A program made the position numbers and the translations under genes. This document shows, piece by piece, positions 47,063 through 57,134 of a stretch of DNA of 64,000 bases. Below the pieces are notes generated by a model that had not been told where the DNA came from, ran no database searches, and saw nothing but the letters and a program-made list of their open reading frames with translations. Source of the stretch: Secundilactobacillus folii (GTDB lineage: Bacteria; Bacillota; Bacilli; Lactobacillales; Lactobacillaceae); contig NZ_WNJO01000001.1 in assembly GCF_009720675.1 (NCBI RefSeq), positions 124,001 to 188,000 of the forward strand. The letters are read 5' to 3'. How positions within the stretch are numbered: position 1 is the stretch's first letter; every line of letters starts with the position of its first letter.

Positions 47063-48277
47063 TCACGCTTTCTCGTTTAAATAATTGATTGCAGCTGCTT
47101 TTAAATCACTGCTCTGATTTGCTAAGTGACCATCTACCACTTGCCGTTCAATATAATCAAGCGCCTGCCCTAATTGTGGACCCGGCTTAATACCCGCTGC
47201 CATTAAATCTTGACCGCCAATTTCCAACTCTTTCTTCGAATGAATCGACAAGTTTTCGTAAGCCGTTATCAGTTCTTTTGTAACATATCGGGTCGTTCCA
47301 AGTTGACCTGCCACTTCATTTGCGACCGACAGAAGCTGTCTCCCAGTTTGATACAGTGTCCAGTCATCCACACTGCCCGCTTGTATTGCCCTCACAGCCT
47401 TCACCGCTGTTCGGGTATCTGAGATCAACTGGTTCGCTGATTTCCAGTCCTTTAACAAGCGGTCGATCTGGTTACCCGTCAGTGATAATTTGCTTGCTAT
47501 TAAGGTCCATACAGCCGTCTCGCTACTCATTCCGGTTTTCAGTTGATGTTGTAGTTGACTCAATTGATCTCGGTATTGGTCAAAGTCAGGACAGTACTGG
47601 TATAAACCCGTTTGAAGAAAGACGTCAAGTCCCTTGGCCGGCCATTTGCCAAGAAGTAATTTAACAAATTCAACGTGAATTCTTTCCACCGCAATTTTGG
47701 TCAGCAACTGGCCATGATGTTCAATTCCTGTAACTGTCGCTGGGTCAATGACGAAGTTGAGCTGACTAGCAAATCGCACGGCTCGCATCATGCGCAAAGC
47801 GTCTTCGTTAAAGCGTTTTTCAGGGTCACCAACTGCTCGAATACGCTCCGCTTTCAAGTCGTCTAGACCATCAAAATAATCGATGATCGTCCCATCAGTC
47901 TTCAAGGCCAGCGCATTGATCGTGAAATCACGACGGTTTAGGTCCTCTTTTAAGGAGCGCACAAATTGAACCGAGTCGGGTCGCCGATAATCTTGATAAC
48001 CCGATTCAGTTCGAAACGTAGTGGTTTCATACCCCGTTCCGTGATCCAGAATCATAACGGTACCGTGTTCAATGCCAGTATCCACAGTCCGTTTAAACAA
48101 TGATTTGACCTCTTGCGGATAGGCACTTGTGGCAATGTCCACATCATGAATTGGTAACCCCAGCAAAGTGTCTCTCACTGACCCGCCAACGTAATAGGCC
48201 TCAAAACCGGCAGCTTCAATTGTGTCAATGATTGGCTGCGCCTTAACAAATTCTTCTGGAAGTGTTTCAATTTTCAT
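47063..48277 (-). CDS. cca: CCA tRNA nucleotidyltransferase
   Basis: 404 residues, class II. The head has YYVGGSVRDTLLG with the metal-binding DVDIATSA, followed by RRDFTINALAL and RFNEDALRMMRAVRFAS. The C-terminal body and tail are helical. It adds or repairs the 3' CCA end of tRNA. The gene is first of an operon with the ABC-F ATPase; the divergent neighbour is the YitT-family gene. Confidence 0.95.
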   Translation of the reverse strand: MKIETLPEEFVKAQPIIDTIEAAGFEAYYVGGSVRDTLLGLPIHDVDIATSAYPQEVKSLFKRTVDTGIEHGTVMILDHGTGYETTTFRTESGYQDYRRPDSVQFVRSLKEDLNRRDFTINALALKTDGTIIDYFDGLDDLKAERIRAVGDPEKRFNEDALRMMRAVRFASQLNFVIDPATVTGIEHHGQLLTKIAVERIHVEFVKLLLGKWPAKGLDVFLQTGLYQYCPDFDQYRDQLSQLQHQLKTGMSSETAVWTLIASKLSLTGNQIDRLLKDWKSANQLISDTRTAVKAVRAIQAGSVDDWTLYQTGRQLLSVANEVAGQLGTTRYVTKELITAYENLSIHSKKELEIGGQDLMAAGIKPGPQLGQALDYIERQVVDGHLANQSSDLKAAAINYLNEKA

Positions 48278-48438
48278 TTTTAATCGACCCTTTATTTGAG
48301 TTAGATAATTAGATTCAATTTTCAGTCTATTTCAGTTTACCAGATAACGGAAACAGAACCAACTGCTAGCGATTTGAATATGATATGATAATGAACGAAT
48401 AGCCATGCAGATAACAAATACAGTTGGGAGGGATCAAT

Positions 48439-49332
48439 GTGACAAATAGTGTAGAAGAAAAAATTCGGCCGTTCGACTTATTAATGATCACGATTGGCTG
48501 TGCAGCCTATGCATTTGCACTGATCATGTTTAACATTGCCAATCAGTTAGCTGACGGTGGCATCAGTGGCGTGACCCTGATTTTACGCGCATTATTCCAT
48601 TTTGATCCAGCCTACTCAACCATTTTGATTAACATCCCGCTAATTTGGATCGGGTACCATTTCCTGGGGCGGCGATCAGTCATCTACACGCTTTATGGAA
48701 CGATTATGCTAGCGGTATTTTTGTGGGTCTGGCAACGGGTGCCAATCAGCATTGATCTGCATCACGACTTATTTTTGGCCGGAATGGCTGCTGGCATTAC
48801 CGGCGGTGCTGGAAGCGGCTTGGTCTATCGGTACGGCGGCACCACTGGCGGAACTGATATTGTGGCGCGAATATTTGAGCGCCTACGTGGTGTGCCAATG
48901 GGACAGACCCTGCTGTGGCTTGATGTGATCGTTTTATTTGCCTCATTGGTCTACATCGATATTCGCCATATGGCCTATACCCTGCTTTGCACGTACGTAT
49001 TCTCGCGCATCGTTAACTTCTTGTTAAGTGGAACTTATGCTGCCAAGGGCGTGCTCATCGTCAGCAAAGAGTCCCAGCGAATCATTGATGAAGTGATGGA
49101 TGATTTGGAACGCGGTGTTAGCATCTTACACGGTGAAGGCGGTTATTCTCATCAGGATCGTCCCATCCTGTACGTGGTGGTCAGTCCAAGTGAACTGCAC
49201 GATTTACAGATGATTGTGAGTGATCTCGATAAAAATGCATTTATGACCATTTTTGACGTCAACGAAGCGATTGGTGAAGGCTTTACTTATTCACGTCCCG
49301 CTAGAAGGTCGATTTTCAAACGTTCCCGCTAG
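48439..49332 (+). CDS. YitT family membrane protein
   Basis: GTG 48439 follows GGGAGG; 297 residues. About five to six hydrophobic helices (13-35, 50-75, 78-98, 104-130, 150-200) are followed by a cytoplasmic DUF2179 domain (about 215-285, SHQDRPILYVVVSPSELHDLQ). The membrane half has glycine-rich motifs (GGAGSGLVYRYGGTTGGTDI). Members are widespread in Firmicutes and of unknown function. Confidence 0.9.
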   Translation: MTNSVEEKIRPFDLLMITIGCAAYAFALIMFNIANQLADGGISGVTLILRALFHFDPAYSTILINIPLIWIGYHFLGRRSVIYTLYGTIMLAVFLWVWQRVPISIDLHHDLFLAGMAAGITGGAGSGLVYRYGGTTGGTDIVARIFERLRGVPMGQTLLWLDVIVLFASLVYIDIRHMAYTLLCTYVFSRIVNFLLSGTYAAKGVLIVSKESQRIIDEVMDDLERGVSILHGEGGYSHQDRPILYVVVSPSELHDLQMIVSDLDKNAFMTIFDVNEAIGEGFTYSRPARRSIFKRSR

Positions 49333-49425
49333 TTGTGGGTTTGTTTTTGGTTTTTTAAGTTAAAGTAACTTTTTATTATTCTCTAACATTAACGACAACC
49401 TGAATTTTTCCTTTCAAGACATAAC

Positions 49426-49463
49426 AAAAAGACCATCGACCTTCGCCGACAGTCTTCGTCTTT
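49426..49463 (-). terminator. Terminator after the TPR protein gene
   Basis: AAAGAC pairs with GTCTTT with an inner TCG/CGA pair, then TTTTTG on the minus strand. Confidence 0.55.
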
Positions 49464-49476
49464 AAAATCTAACTCA

Positions 49477-50742
49477 TTAAAAATCGTTCAACTGTTCTTC
49501 AGCCAGCATATCTGCCATTTCGACATCATCAGGTACCACTTTAACGTACGCCTTTAACAGTGACATCATTTGATCGTGCTCACCCATCTCACGGAAGAAA
49601 TAAATCGCTGGTTTTAAGAAGTCCGGCTGATCCATAAAGTACGGTGCGGCTGCTTGATAATAGCGGTCAGCCTCATCGTATTTTTCCAAATGAGTATCCG
49701 AAACTGCTAAATTCCAATATAGTTGGGGATCAACATTATCCTGCCCCACGTAATCGGCCAAGAAATCAACGTTTTCCTGGAAACGTCCCTGCTTCACGTA
49801 GAGATTAGATAGCTTAATAACAATGTCTAGATCTTCCGCATCAAGGTCATGGCCCTTTTTTAGATACGTTTCTGTAAGTTCTTCGTTATCCAGTCGAGCA
49901 GCAATATCTGCCGCGTAAGACCACAGCTTTTCGTTATACTGGTCAACACCCAACCCCTCTTGAAGGGTCTTCAGGGCATCATCTAGCCGATTTTCAGCCA
50001 CTAATGCCTGACCTAGGTACGGGTAAAGACTCGTGTACTGCGGATCGGTATCCTTCAATTCTTCTAACAGCGAAATGGCCGGCTTATAATCCTTTAACTG
50101 CAAATACGTGAAACCAGTCTCAAATTTAACATCAGGTGTCATATCACCAGAATGAATTTGCTTCAAATACCCGATTGCCTGTTCAAAACGGCCGGCGTTA
50201 GCGTAGGCAACCCCAATTCGTTCTACCAAGTTAACACTGCTGAATTCGGGAATCCCCTGCTTGATCAAACCGAGATATAGCGGAATAGCACGCTTGAATT
50301 CGCGCATGGTAAAGTATAATTCGGCCAGCGCAAACTGAATTGCCGGCTCATCAGGAGCCAGATCCAGCGCCTCTAACAGCTTTTGTTCACTCACTTCAAA
50401 CAGCTCTTGAGTTTGATAAAGATCCGCCGCCACCATCAGTGCCCGCACGTAGGCAGGAGAATCCTTCGATACTTCGTTCAGCAATTCTAATGCCCGATCG
50501 TTTTGATCATCATCGATCAGGACGTCAGCCAAATTGACCCTAACATCATCTTCATCAGGATAACGTTCCAGTAGTTTTTCATAAATTCGACGTGCTTGAT
50601 TTAAAAACCCTAAAGAATAGAGTTCTTCCGCCAAATTATAGAGTGTTTCGTCATCATCATGGCGCAAAGCACTCGCGTATGTTTTTTTAAATTCATCCAC
50701 CTGACCGCGTTCAAGTTGGTCAAGGGCTTGCTGTGAATAGCT
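49477..50742 (-). CDS. TPR-repeat protein (YpiA-like)
   Basis: ATG 50742 follows GGGAGG; 421 residues. It is built almost entirely of tetratricopeptide repeats, recognisable in LYSLGFLNQARRIYEKLLERYPDE-type units and in AYANAGRFEQAIGYLKQI. It is very acidic. TPR proteins act as protein-binding scaffolds; the YpiA family lacks a known function. It lies near HU on the same strand. Confidence 0.88.
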   Translation of the reverse strand, partial: SYSQQALDQLERGQVDEFKKTYASALRHDDDETLYNLAEELYSLGFLNQARRIYEKLLERYPDEDDVRVNLADVLIDDDQNDRALELLNEVSKDSPAYVRALMVAADLYQTQELFEVSEQKLLEALDLAPDEPAIQFALAELYFTMREFKRAIPLYLGLIKQGIPEFSSVNLVERIGVAYANAGRFEQAIGYLKQIHSGDMTPDVKFETGFTYLQLKDYKPAISLLEELKDTDPQYTSLYPYLGQALVAENRLDDALKTLQEGLGVDQYNEKLWSYAADIAARLDNEELTETYLKKGHDLDAEDLDIVIKLSNLYVKQGRFQENVDFLADYVGQDNVDPQLYWNLAVSDTHLEKYDEADRYYQAAAPYFMDQPDFLKPAIYFFREMGEHDQMMSLLKAYVKVVPDDVEMADMLAEEQLNDF

Positions 50743-50880
50743 CATATGAACCTCCCAATCCTTATTCATGACAATCCATGTTAGCACGTTAGTGGCGCTA
50801 CCTCAAGCAGTAACCCTTCAGATAAAATGTTCAGCTATCCAGAACAAAACACCGATAGTTTCAAAAGATCAGTAATCAAA

Positions 50881-50908
50881 AAACCAGCCCGAAAAATCGG
50901 ACTGGTTT
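50881..50908 (-). terminator. HU gene terminator
   Basis: AAACCAGTCCGA pairs with TCGGGCTGGTTT (minus strand, one G-U) around a TTTT loop, followed by TTT. Confidence 0.75.
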
Positions 50909-50927
50909 AAAACTGTTAATAATCAAA

Positions 50928-51203
50928 TTATTTAACAGCATCCTTCAAAGCTTTACCAGGCTTAAATGCTGGTACTTTGCTTGCAGGGATTTGGATCTCA
51001 GCACCCGTTTGTGGGTTACGACCCTTACGAGCTGCACGTTCGCGAACTTCGAAGTTACCAAAGCCGATCAGTTGAACCTTTTCGCCCTTAGCCAAAGTTG
51101 CTTGAACTGAATCAAATACTGCGTCAACTGCTGAAGTTGCATCCTTCTTAGTTAAGCCGGTTGCAGCAGCAACATCGTTGACAAGTTGAGCTTTATTTGC
51201 CAT
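50928..51203 (-). CDS. hup: DNA-binding protein HU
   Basis: ATG 51203 follows AAGGAGG; 91 residues. Complete HU: helical N-terminus [22 protein letters not shown], the [21 protein letters not shown] arm region and the C-terminal [14 protein letters not shown]. It bends and compacts DNA. Its strong ribosome site suits an abundant protein. Confidence 0.97.
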   Translation of the reverse strand: MANKAQLVNDVAAATGLTKKDATSAVDAVFDSVQATLAKGEKVQLIGFGNFEVRERAARKGRNPQTGAEIQIPASKVPAFKPGKALKDAVK

Positions 51204-51447
51204 GAATGATTCGCCTCCTTGGATAAAATATGATGAGTACACGTTCATCTCATCTAGCCGATCAACAAGTCAATCAGGCCATGAAATAATAACGGGTTCC
51301 CGCATCATTTCTGTTTCCAAGATAGCACACAAAGCCTATCAGGGCAAGGTTTTTTGCCGTTTATAAGCATTTATTATGCCAAAAACGCGATTTTTCTCGT
51401 ACAAACCTGAAAAAGAGGCGGAAAACCACGATAGATTAAGCATCCGA

Positions 51448-52755
51448 CTACTTTCGATGACGCTCAATAATGTGAATCGGTGTGCCGGTAAAATCGAAGT
51501 GTTCCCGAATTTGATTTTCCAAATAACGTTCATATGAAAAATGCATCAGTTCTGGATCATTCACAAAAAGGACAAAAGTTGGCGGCTGAATTGCCACCTG
51601 AGTCGCAAAGTAAACCCGCAAACGCCGACCGTTATCATTTGGGGTTGGATTCATGGCGATTGCGTCCATTAAAACGTCATTTAAGGTTGATGACTGAACG
51701 CGTTTAGCATGGTTAGTCGCAACTGTTTTAATTAATTTTGGTAGTTCACTGAGTCGCTGATGGGTCTTGGCTGACACAAAAACAATCGGTGCATAGGCCA
51801 GATACTGGAATTCTTCGCGGACATGAACCTCAAAATCATGGAGGGTTTGGTTATTCTTTTTTAGTGTATCCCACTTGTTGACCACAATAATGATTCCGCG
51901 GCCAGCTTCATGGGCGTATCCAGCCACCCGTTTATCCTGTTCCCGAATGCCTTCCTCGGCGTTCAACACAAATAAGACCACGTCAGAATTATCAATGGCT
52001 TTCATTGCGCGCATGACACTGTAACGTTCAGTATTTTCGTAAACTTTACCACGTTTTCGGATCCCAGCGGTATCGACCATCGTAAAATCAGTGCCATCAG
52101 CCACAAATTTTGTATCAATGGCGTCACGGGTCGTCCCCGCAATTTCAGAAACGATGACCCGATTTTCTCCCAGTAACGCATTCACTAACGAGGACTTACC
52201 AACGTTTGGCCGGCCAATTAAACTGAAACGAATACTCTGGTCATCAGGCTCACCCGTTTTATCAGGAAAGGCTTTGATCACAGCGTCCAGTAGGTCACCT
52301 AGTCCGAGTCCGTGAGCACCAGAAATGGGGTATGGATCACCGAATCCCAGTGAATAGAAATCATATATTTCCTGACGTAGTTCAGGATTATCAGCCTTAT
52401 TAACGGCCAGGACCACCGGTTTATTAGCTCGGTATAGGATCTGGGCAACTTTTTCATCGGCGTCAGTAATCCCCTCACGAACACTAACGACAAATACAAT
52501 GACGTCTGCTTCATCAATGGCAATTTCAGCCTGCTGAGTGATTTGTTTTAAAAACGGTTCGTCACCCATATCAATACCACCGGTATCGATCAGACTAAAA
52601 GTCGTTCCTAGCCACTCACCATGGGCGTAAATTCGATCTCGCGTAACCCCTGGTGTATCTTCCACGATTGAGATGCGGTCACCAGCAATTCGGTTAAAAA
52701 TCGTTGACTTCCCTACATTTGGTCGGCCGACAATGGCAATTGTTGGCATACTCAT
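51448..52755 (-). CDS. der: Ribosome biogenesis GTPase Der (EngA)
   Basis: 435 residues with two GTPase domains in tandem. Domain 1: [26 protein letters not shown]. Domain 2 (from about 178): [31 protein letters not shown]-like C-terminal domain follows (about 355-435). It is needed for 50S assembly. ATG at 52755 or 52749 are both possible. Confidence 0.97.
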   Translation of the reverse strand: MSMPTIAIVGRPNVGKSTIFNRIAGDRISIVEDTPGVTRDRIYAHGEWLGTTFSLIDTGGIDMGDEPFLKQITQQAEIAIDEADVIVFVVSVREGITDADEKVAQILYRANKPVVLAVNKADNPELRQEIYDFYSLGFGDPYPISGAHGLGLGDLLDAVIKAFPDKTGEPDDQSIRFSLIGRPNVGKSSLVNALLGENRVIVSEIAGTTRDAIDTKFVADGTDFTMVDTAGIRKRGKVYENTERYSVMRAMKAIDNSDVVLFVLNAEEGIREQDKRVAGYAHEAGRGIIIVVNKWDTLKKNNQTLHDFEVHVREEFQYLAYAPIVFVSAKTHQRLSELPKLIKTVATNHAKRVQSSTLNDVLMDAIAMNPTPNDNGRRLRVYFATQVAIQPPTFVLFVNDPELMHFSYERYLENQIREHFDFTGTPIHIIERHRK

Positions 52756-52802
52756 ACAACATCCCTCTTTTCCATAATCATTTTACTTATCATGATAGCA
52801 AT

Positions 52803-52843
52803 AAAAAAGTCATCTTGAAACTGGCATTCCGTTCCAAAATGAC
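52803..52843 (-). terminator. rpsA terminator
   Basis: GTCATTTTGGAA and TTTCAAGATGAC pair with wobble positions, followed by TTTTTTATT on the minus strand. Confidence 0.65.
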
Positions 52844-52889
52844 ATTCTTTATTTAATCACAAATTTCGGTTTTGAAACTTAACGTTTGA

Positions 52890-54149
52890 TCAGTTGTTAT
52901 CTGAATCTGAACCCTTTTGGGCGTTTTTCAGTTGGTCACCAACCAAATCACCTAACGTAAAGCCAGAGTCATCATCATCAGTTGACATCTGACTAGGTGC
53001 CGATTGCTTACGAGGTGCACGATGCTTTGGCTGCTCATCGTTGTTATTATTGCTGCCAGCCGGCTTCTCCTTCAATGCTTTGATTGAGAGTGCCAAACGG
53101 TGAGCGTCTGGATGAACTTCCAAGACCTTGACCTTAACCTTTTCACCAGTGGATAAGACATCATTTGGTGTGGCAATATGCTCGTGGGCAATCTGAGAAA
53201 TGTGAACTAATCCTTCAACGCCAGGGAAGACTTCTACAAACGCACCAAAACTGGTCAAACGCTTAACGGTTCCTTCAAGAACAGCCCCTTCTGGCGCCTT
53301 TTCTTCAATCCCATCCCAGGGTTCAGGCAATGTTTGCTTGATTGAAAGGGAGATCCGGTTACGGTCTGGATCAACTGATAAGACCTTCACCTTAACCTCT
53401 TGACCGACTTTCAAAACATCGGAAGGCTTTTCAACCCGTTCGTAAGCAATTTCAGAAACGTGAACCAAACCATCAACACCACCAAGGTCAACAAAGGCAC
53501 CAAAGTTGGTCAACCGAGCAACCTTACCTTCAACCGTATCGCCAGCCTTTAAAGTACTCATGATCTCTTCACGTTTAGCAGCCTTTTCTTGTTCAACCAG
53601 GGCACGGTGGGACAAGATCAAACGGTTTTCACTTGGTTCAATTTCAATAATCTTAAAGGTCATTGTCTGGCCCTTAAACTGGTTCAGATCTTCAACAAAG
53701 TGGTCACTGATCATCGAGGCAGGCACAAAGCCACGCACCCCAGCATCAACAACTAAGCCACCCTTAACCACTTGGGTAACAGGTGCTTCGATGTTTTCAC
53801 CAGCTTCATACTTCTTTTGAATTTCGTCCCAAACTTTGCGGGCTTCAAGACGACGAACAGATAACAGGTAGCTGCCGCCCTCTTTGTCATTACCAATTTT
53901 TGAGATAACAACCAAATCAAGAGTATCGCCAACCTTGACGACATCATTGATATCCGAAACGGGCTTTGTTGAAAGTTCCTTTTGTGGTACCACACCTTCG
54001 ATACCGGTGCCTTCGATACCAACGATTGCTTGCTTGTCGTCATCAATGGCGAGAACCTCACCCTTTACGACGTCACCAACATTCACCGTTTCAATGCTGT
54101 TTAAAGCATTTAATAAATCGTTGTTCTCATTGTTATTGTTTTCACTCAT
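52890..54149 (-). CDS. rpsA: 30S ribosomal protein S1 homologue
   Basis: ATG 54149 follows AGGAGG; 419 residues. Four S1 RNA-binding domains (about 22-90, 108-172, 192-262, 277-346), with repeated signatures GAFVDLGGVDGLVHVSE and GAFVEVFPGVEGLVHIS. An Asn-rich start and a low-complexity acidic end frame them. The four-domain form is usual in lactobacilli, against six in E. coli S1. It helps mRNA binding to the 30S subunit. It lies 80 bases downstream of cmk, as in other bacteria. Confidence 0.95.
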   Translation of the reverse strand: MSENNNNENNDLLNALNSIETVNVGDVVKGEVLAIDDDKQAIVGIEGTGIEGVVPQKELSTKPVSDINDVVKVGDTLDLVVISKIGNDKEGGSYLLSVRRLEARKVWDEIQKKYEAGENIEAPVTQVVKGGLVVDAGVRGFVPASMISDHFVEDLNQFKGQTMTFKIIEIEPSENRLILSHRALVEQEKAAKREEIMSTLKAGDTVEGKVARLTNFGAFVDLGGVDGLVHVSEIAYERVEKPSDVLKVGQEVKVKVLSVDPDRNRISLSIKQTLPEPWDGIEEKAPEGAVLEGTVKRLTSFGAFVEVFPGVEGLVHISQIAHEHIATPNDVLSTGEKVKVKVLEVHPDAHRLALSIKALKEKPAGSNNNNDEQPKHRAPRKQSAPSQMSTDDDDSGFTLGDLVGDQLKNAQKGSDSDNN

Positions 54150-54229
54150 ACGAACTTTTCCTCCTTGCGACAACTCTAATATAGATTTTATCCGAAAACT
54201 GTTAATAATACCAGTAGCATGACGCACAT

Positions 54230-54916
54230 TTATTCGATTTCTTTTCGTTTTTGTACAATTATGTCACTAATCTTAGCCACCACTTCGTCAATTGACAGTG
54301 CAGTGGTGTCCAAACGAATGGCATCTTTAGCCTGGGTCAGTGGTGAGATGGCCCGCGTCGAATCCTTATGATCACGGGTTTCAATCTCTTTTTTCAGGGT
54401 CTCGATCGGTGTATGGATTCCCTTTTCAGCATTGTCCTTAAACCGTCGCTGAGCGCGTTCCTCAACACTGGCCACCAAAAAGATTTTAACTTCGGCATCG
54501 GGCAGTACCGAGGTGCCAATGTCACGACCATCCATGACGATCCCACCCGCTTCGGCAATTTGTCGCTGACGGTTCGTCAAATCAGCGCGCACAGTGCCCT
54601 GTGCCGCTACTGTTGACACGTTATTGGTCACGTCAGGCTGCCGAATAGCCATCGTAACTTCTTGACCATCAAGAAAAACTAATTGTTCGGGATTTCCAGG
54701 TTTAAAGGTAATTTCGGTTTTTGTTAACATTTTAGCTAATGCCTCGGGATCATCAAGGGCAACGTTTTCACGCATGGCCTTTAAAGTTACCGTGCGATAC
54801 ATTGCCCCCGTATCACAGTAGACATACTTAAAACGGTGTGCAATCTTTTTTGCCACCGTACTTTTACCAGCCGAAGCTGGGCCGTCAATTGCGACTTGTA
54901 ATTCTTTTTTTGACAT
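54230..54916 (-). CDS. cmk: Cytidylate kinase
   Basis: ATG 54916, GGTGG upstream; 228 residues. P-loop [17 protein letters not shown] at the start, [12 protein letters not shown] at about 37, and [20 protein letters not shown] near 130. It phosphorylates CMP and dCMP. The gene lies 22 bases after the LysM protein gene and before rpsA in the same direction. Confidence 0.96.
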   Translation of the reverse strand: MSKKELQVAIDGPASAGKSTVAKKIAHRFKYVYCDTGAMYRTVTLKAMRENVALDDPEALAKMLTKTEITFKPGNPEQLVFLDGQEVTMAIRQPDVTNNVSTVAAQGTVRADLTNRQRQIAEAGGIVMDGRDIGTSVLPDAEVKIFLVASVEERAQRRFKDNAEKGIHTPIETLKKEIETRDHKDSTRAISPLTQAKDAIRLDTTALSIDEVVAKISDIIVQKRKEIE

Positions 54917-54937
54917 CCTAACCACCTATATCACTAA

Positions 54938-55609
54938 TTATTTAACGCGTAATTTTTGTCCCGGGGTTAAAGTTGCGTTAGCTGATAACCCGTTCAGCTC
55001 TTTAAGTCGCTGCACCGAAATACCGTTATTAACAGCCACCCGATACATGCCTTGCCCTTGACCGACAGTCGCGTATTGACTGCTAGACCCAGAGGCCTTG
55101 CTGGTCGACTTTTTCGCTGATGAAGCAGTACTAGACTTAACACTGCTTGTCGCTTGACTAGTTGAACTAGCCTGGGTAGTTTGCTGCTGAGCTGCACTTG
55201 CGGCTTGTTTGGAACTCGCACGTGCCACTCTTGCCGCTTTAACAGACGACGTCGAAGCGGATTCAGCAGCTTTGGAAGAAGAGGCAGCACTGACAGACGA
55301 TGCCTTTTCCGACGCTGATTTAGCGGCTTTTTTATGCGAAACTGATGATTGTGAACTAGTCTGTTCGCTGGAAACACTCATTGAACTTTCCGGCTTATTC
55401 ATCGCACTTTGACGTGCCAGGCCATAAATTAATGAGCCCACCGCAATAATAATAATGATTGCAACTAAAATAATGGTGACCAGCCGATTATTATGACTCT
55501 GGCGATGCCGTTTAGTTCGAGACAGATTGCCCTGGTCGTCTCGATCGTCCGCAAACGATTGATCCCAAGGCTTCGTGCCATTCGATTGATCGTCTTTCTT
55601 TGGATCCAT
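54938..55609 (-). CDS. LysM-domain membrane protein
   Basis: 223 residues. An acidic N-terminus is followed by a single helix (about 43-65, LVTIILVAIIIIIAVG). A long Ser/Ala/Lys/Thr-rich stretch (about 75-175) acts as a flexible cell-wall spanner, and a LysM domain is at the C-terminus (about 178-223; YRVAVNNGISVQRLKELN, LTPGQKLRVK), binding peptidoglycan. It is probably a type II membrane protein at the cell surface. AGGAGG-type site upstream. Its role is unknown; a similar gene beside cmk is common in lactobacilli. Confidence 0.88.
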   Translation of the reverse strand: MDPKKDDQSNGTKPWDQSFADDRDDQGNLSRTKRHRQSHNNRLVTIILVAIIIIIAVGSLIYGLARQSAMNKPESSMSVSSEQTSSQSSVSHKKAAKSASEKASSVSAASSSKAAESASTSSVKAARVARASSKQAASAAQQQTTQASSTSQATSSVKSSTASSAKKSTSKASGSSSQYATVGQGQGMYRVAVNNGISVQRLKELNGLSANATLTPGQKLRVK

Positions 55610-55697
55610 CTCATTTTACCTCCTCAAAAACTTTCATAAGAAATTGTACCATAGCTCATCACCGAGTGGTAATTTTTTTAAAACCGGTTAGCAAAGG

Positions 55698-57134
55698 TTA
55701 TGAGAAATTAAATAATTGTGCAATGATCGTCTGCCAGTCAGCCTGTTGAGTCCCTGATGAGACTGGGGTGCTCACTAACAATCCCAGTTGCTGAAGATCT
55801 AATCCTTCCGAATCATTCACACAGCATTGCGAGACCTTGGAAGCTATCGGTTGACCAAAATAGCCCTGAATAAAGGCGCGCTTGCACGTCGGTATTCGAA
55901 CGTAAGTCATCAGTTGACTCAGTGCCAAGGCCCGCTGTTCACGTCGCTTAGTAAACGCCAACTTGATCTGCTCTTCACGGTAACCATGCTGTTTGTAAAA
56001 CCAGATCAGATTGGCCTTTTCGGCACTGTTTTCTTGTGGCTGATGCTTAAAATAATAACTGATCTCATCATCTTGGGGCACCGTTGCGTCACTTAAAAAC
56101 TGACTCAGCTGCTCGTCACCAGATAAATAAAGCAGGATCGCCACACTTTGCTGTCCATCACGGCCAGCGCGGCCAATCTCTTGCCAGTAGCTTTCCAGAT
56201 CCCCAGGCAGGTGGTAATGGATCACAAACCGGATATTATTTTTATCGATCCCCATGCCAAATGCACTTGTGGCGCAAATAACGTCCAGTTGATCCTGCAT
56301 GAACTGCTGCTGAACTTTAAAGCGCGTTTCCGCATCTAGATCAGCGTGATAAGCAGCCACTCTACAGGACGTTTTGGCATTCAGCAATTCAGCCATTTCA
56401 TTGGCCTTTTTCTTGCTAGAAAAGTAGATCACACCGGGAGTTCGCAGCTCACTGACCAGTTCAACTAAACGGGCGTCTTTATCGTCTGCGGCTTCAAAAC
56501 GTTCCACATCCAAAAAAATATTTGGCCGGTCGACTGGTTGAATGATCTCAGCTGCTTTCGACAACTGCATTTTTCGTTTAATATCTGCTTTTACACGGTT
56601 CGTCGCTGTTGCCGTCGTCATTAACGTCAGCGGGTCACCAAGTTGATGGCGAATCTGGCCTAACAATAAGTATTCAGGACGAAAATCGGGCCCCCAAGTT
56701 GAGATGCAGTGCGCCTCATCGACGACCAATAACCCGGGTTTAACCGCTTTGACTGCTGCTAATACCTGTGGTTGACTCAACATTTCGGGCGACACGAATA
56801 AGTAGCGGTAAAACTTTAAATGATTCACGACCCACTGGTGCTCTGATCGGCTCATTTGAGAGGTCAACGCCGCGGCGCGCTTTTCACCCCGGACATTCAG
56901 AGAAATCACTTGGTCTTGCATCAGTGAAATGAGTGGTGAAACCACTAACACTAACTGGTGAGTAACCGCACCGTACAGTTCATAGATGAGTGTTTTCCCC
57001 GCACCAGTTGGCAGTACTGCTAACGTGTTTTGACCACTGGCAAGCGACGTCAAAGCTTCCAGCTGCCCCGGTCGAAAGCTGTCAAAACCAAACCGGAGTC
57101 GTAGTGTTTGATAGAATTGGTCATTGCTGATCAT
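55698..57134 (-). CDS. recQ: RecQ-type ATP-dependent DNA helicase
   Basis: 478 residues. Motif I VLPTGAGKTLIYELY, II VDEAHCISTWG, helicase C-terminal ATSAFGMGIDKNNIR and QEIGRAGRDGQ, then the Cys-containing zinc segment. It lacks the HRDC domain, as do the short RecQ forms of many lactobacilli. It unwinds DNA 3' to 5' in recombination and replication-fork repair. Its start overlaps the YpbB-like gene by 14 bases. Confidence 0.93.
   Translation of the reverse strand: MISNDQFYQTLRLRFGFDSFRPGQLEALTSLASGQNTLAVLPTGAGKTLIYELYGAVTHQLVLVVSPLISLMQDQVISLNVRGEKRAAALTSQMSRSEHQWVVNHLKFYRYLFVSPEMLSQPQVLAAVKAVKPGLLVVDEAHCISTWGPDFRPEYLLLGQIRHQLGDPLTLMTTATATNRVKADIKRKMQLSKAAEIIQPVDRPNIFLDVERFEAADDKDARLVELVSELRTPGVIYFSSKKKANEMAELLNAKTSCRVAAYHADLDAETRFKVQQQFMQDQLDVICATSAFGMGIDKNNIRFVIHYHLPGDLESYWQEIGRAGRDGQQSVAILLYLSGDEQLSQFLSDATVPQDDEISYYFKHQPQENSAEKANLIWFYKQHGYREEQIKLAFTKRREQRALALSQLMTYVRIPTCKRAFIQGYFGQPIASKVSQCCVNDSEGLDLQQLGLLVSTPVSSGTQQADWQTIIAQLFNFS

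Noticed and set aside
53884-54222. 112-codon open frame opposite rpsA
   Set aside because: Antisense shadow of a conserved gene; no ribosome site or recognisable product.
54994-55377. 127-codon frame and apparent repeats within the LysM protein gene
   Set aside because: Caused by the Ser/Ala/Lys-rich low-complexity stretch; the LysM frame has the ribosome site, membrane helix and domain.
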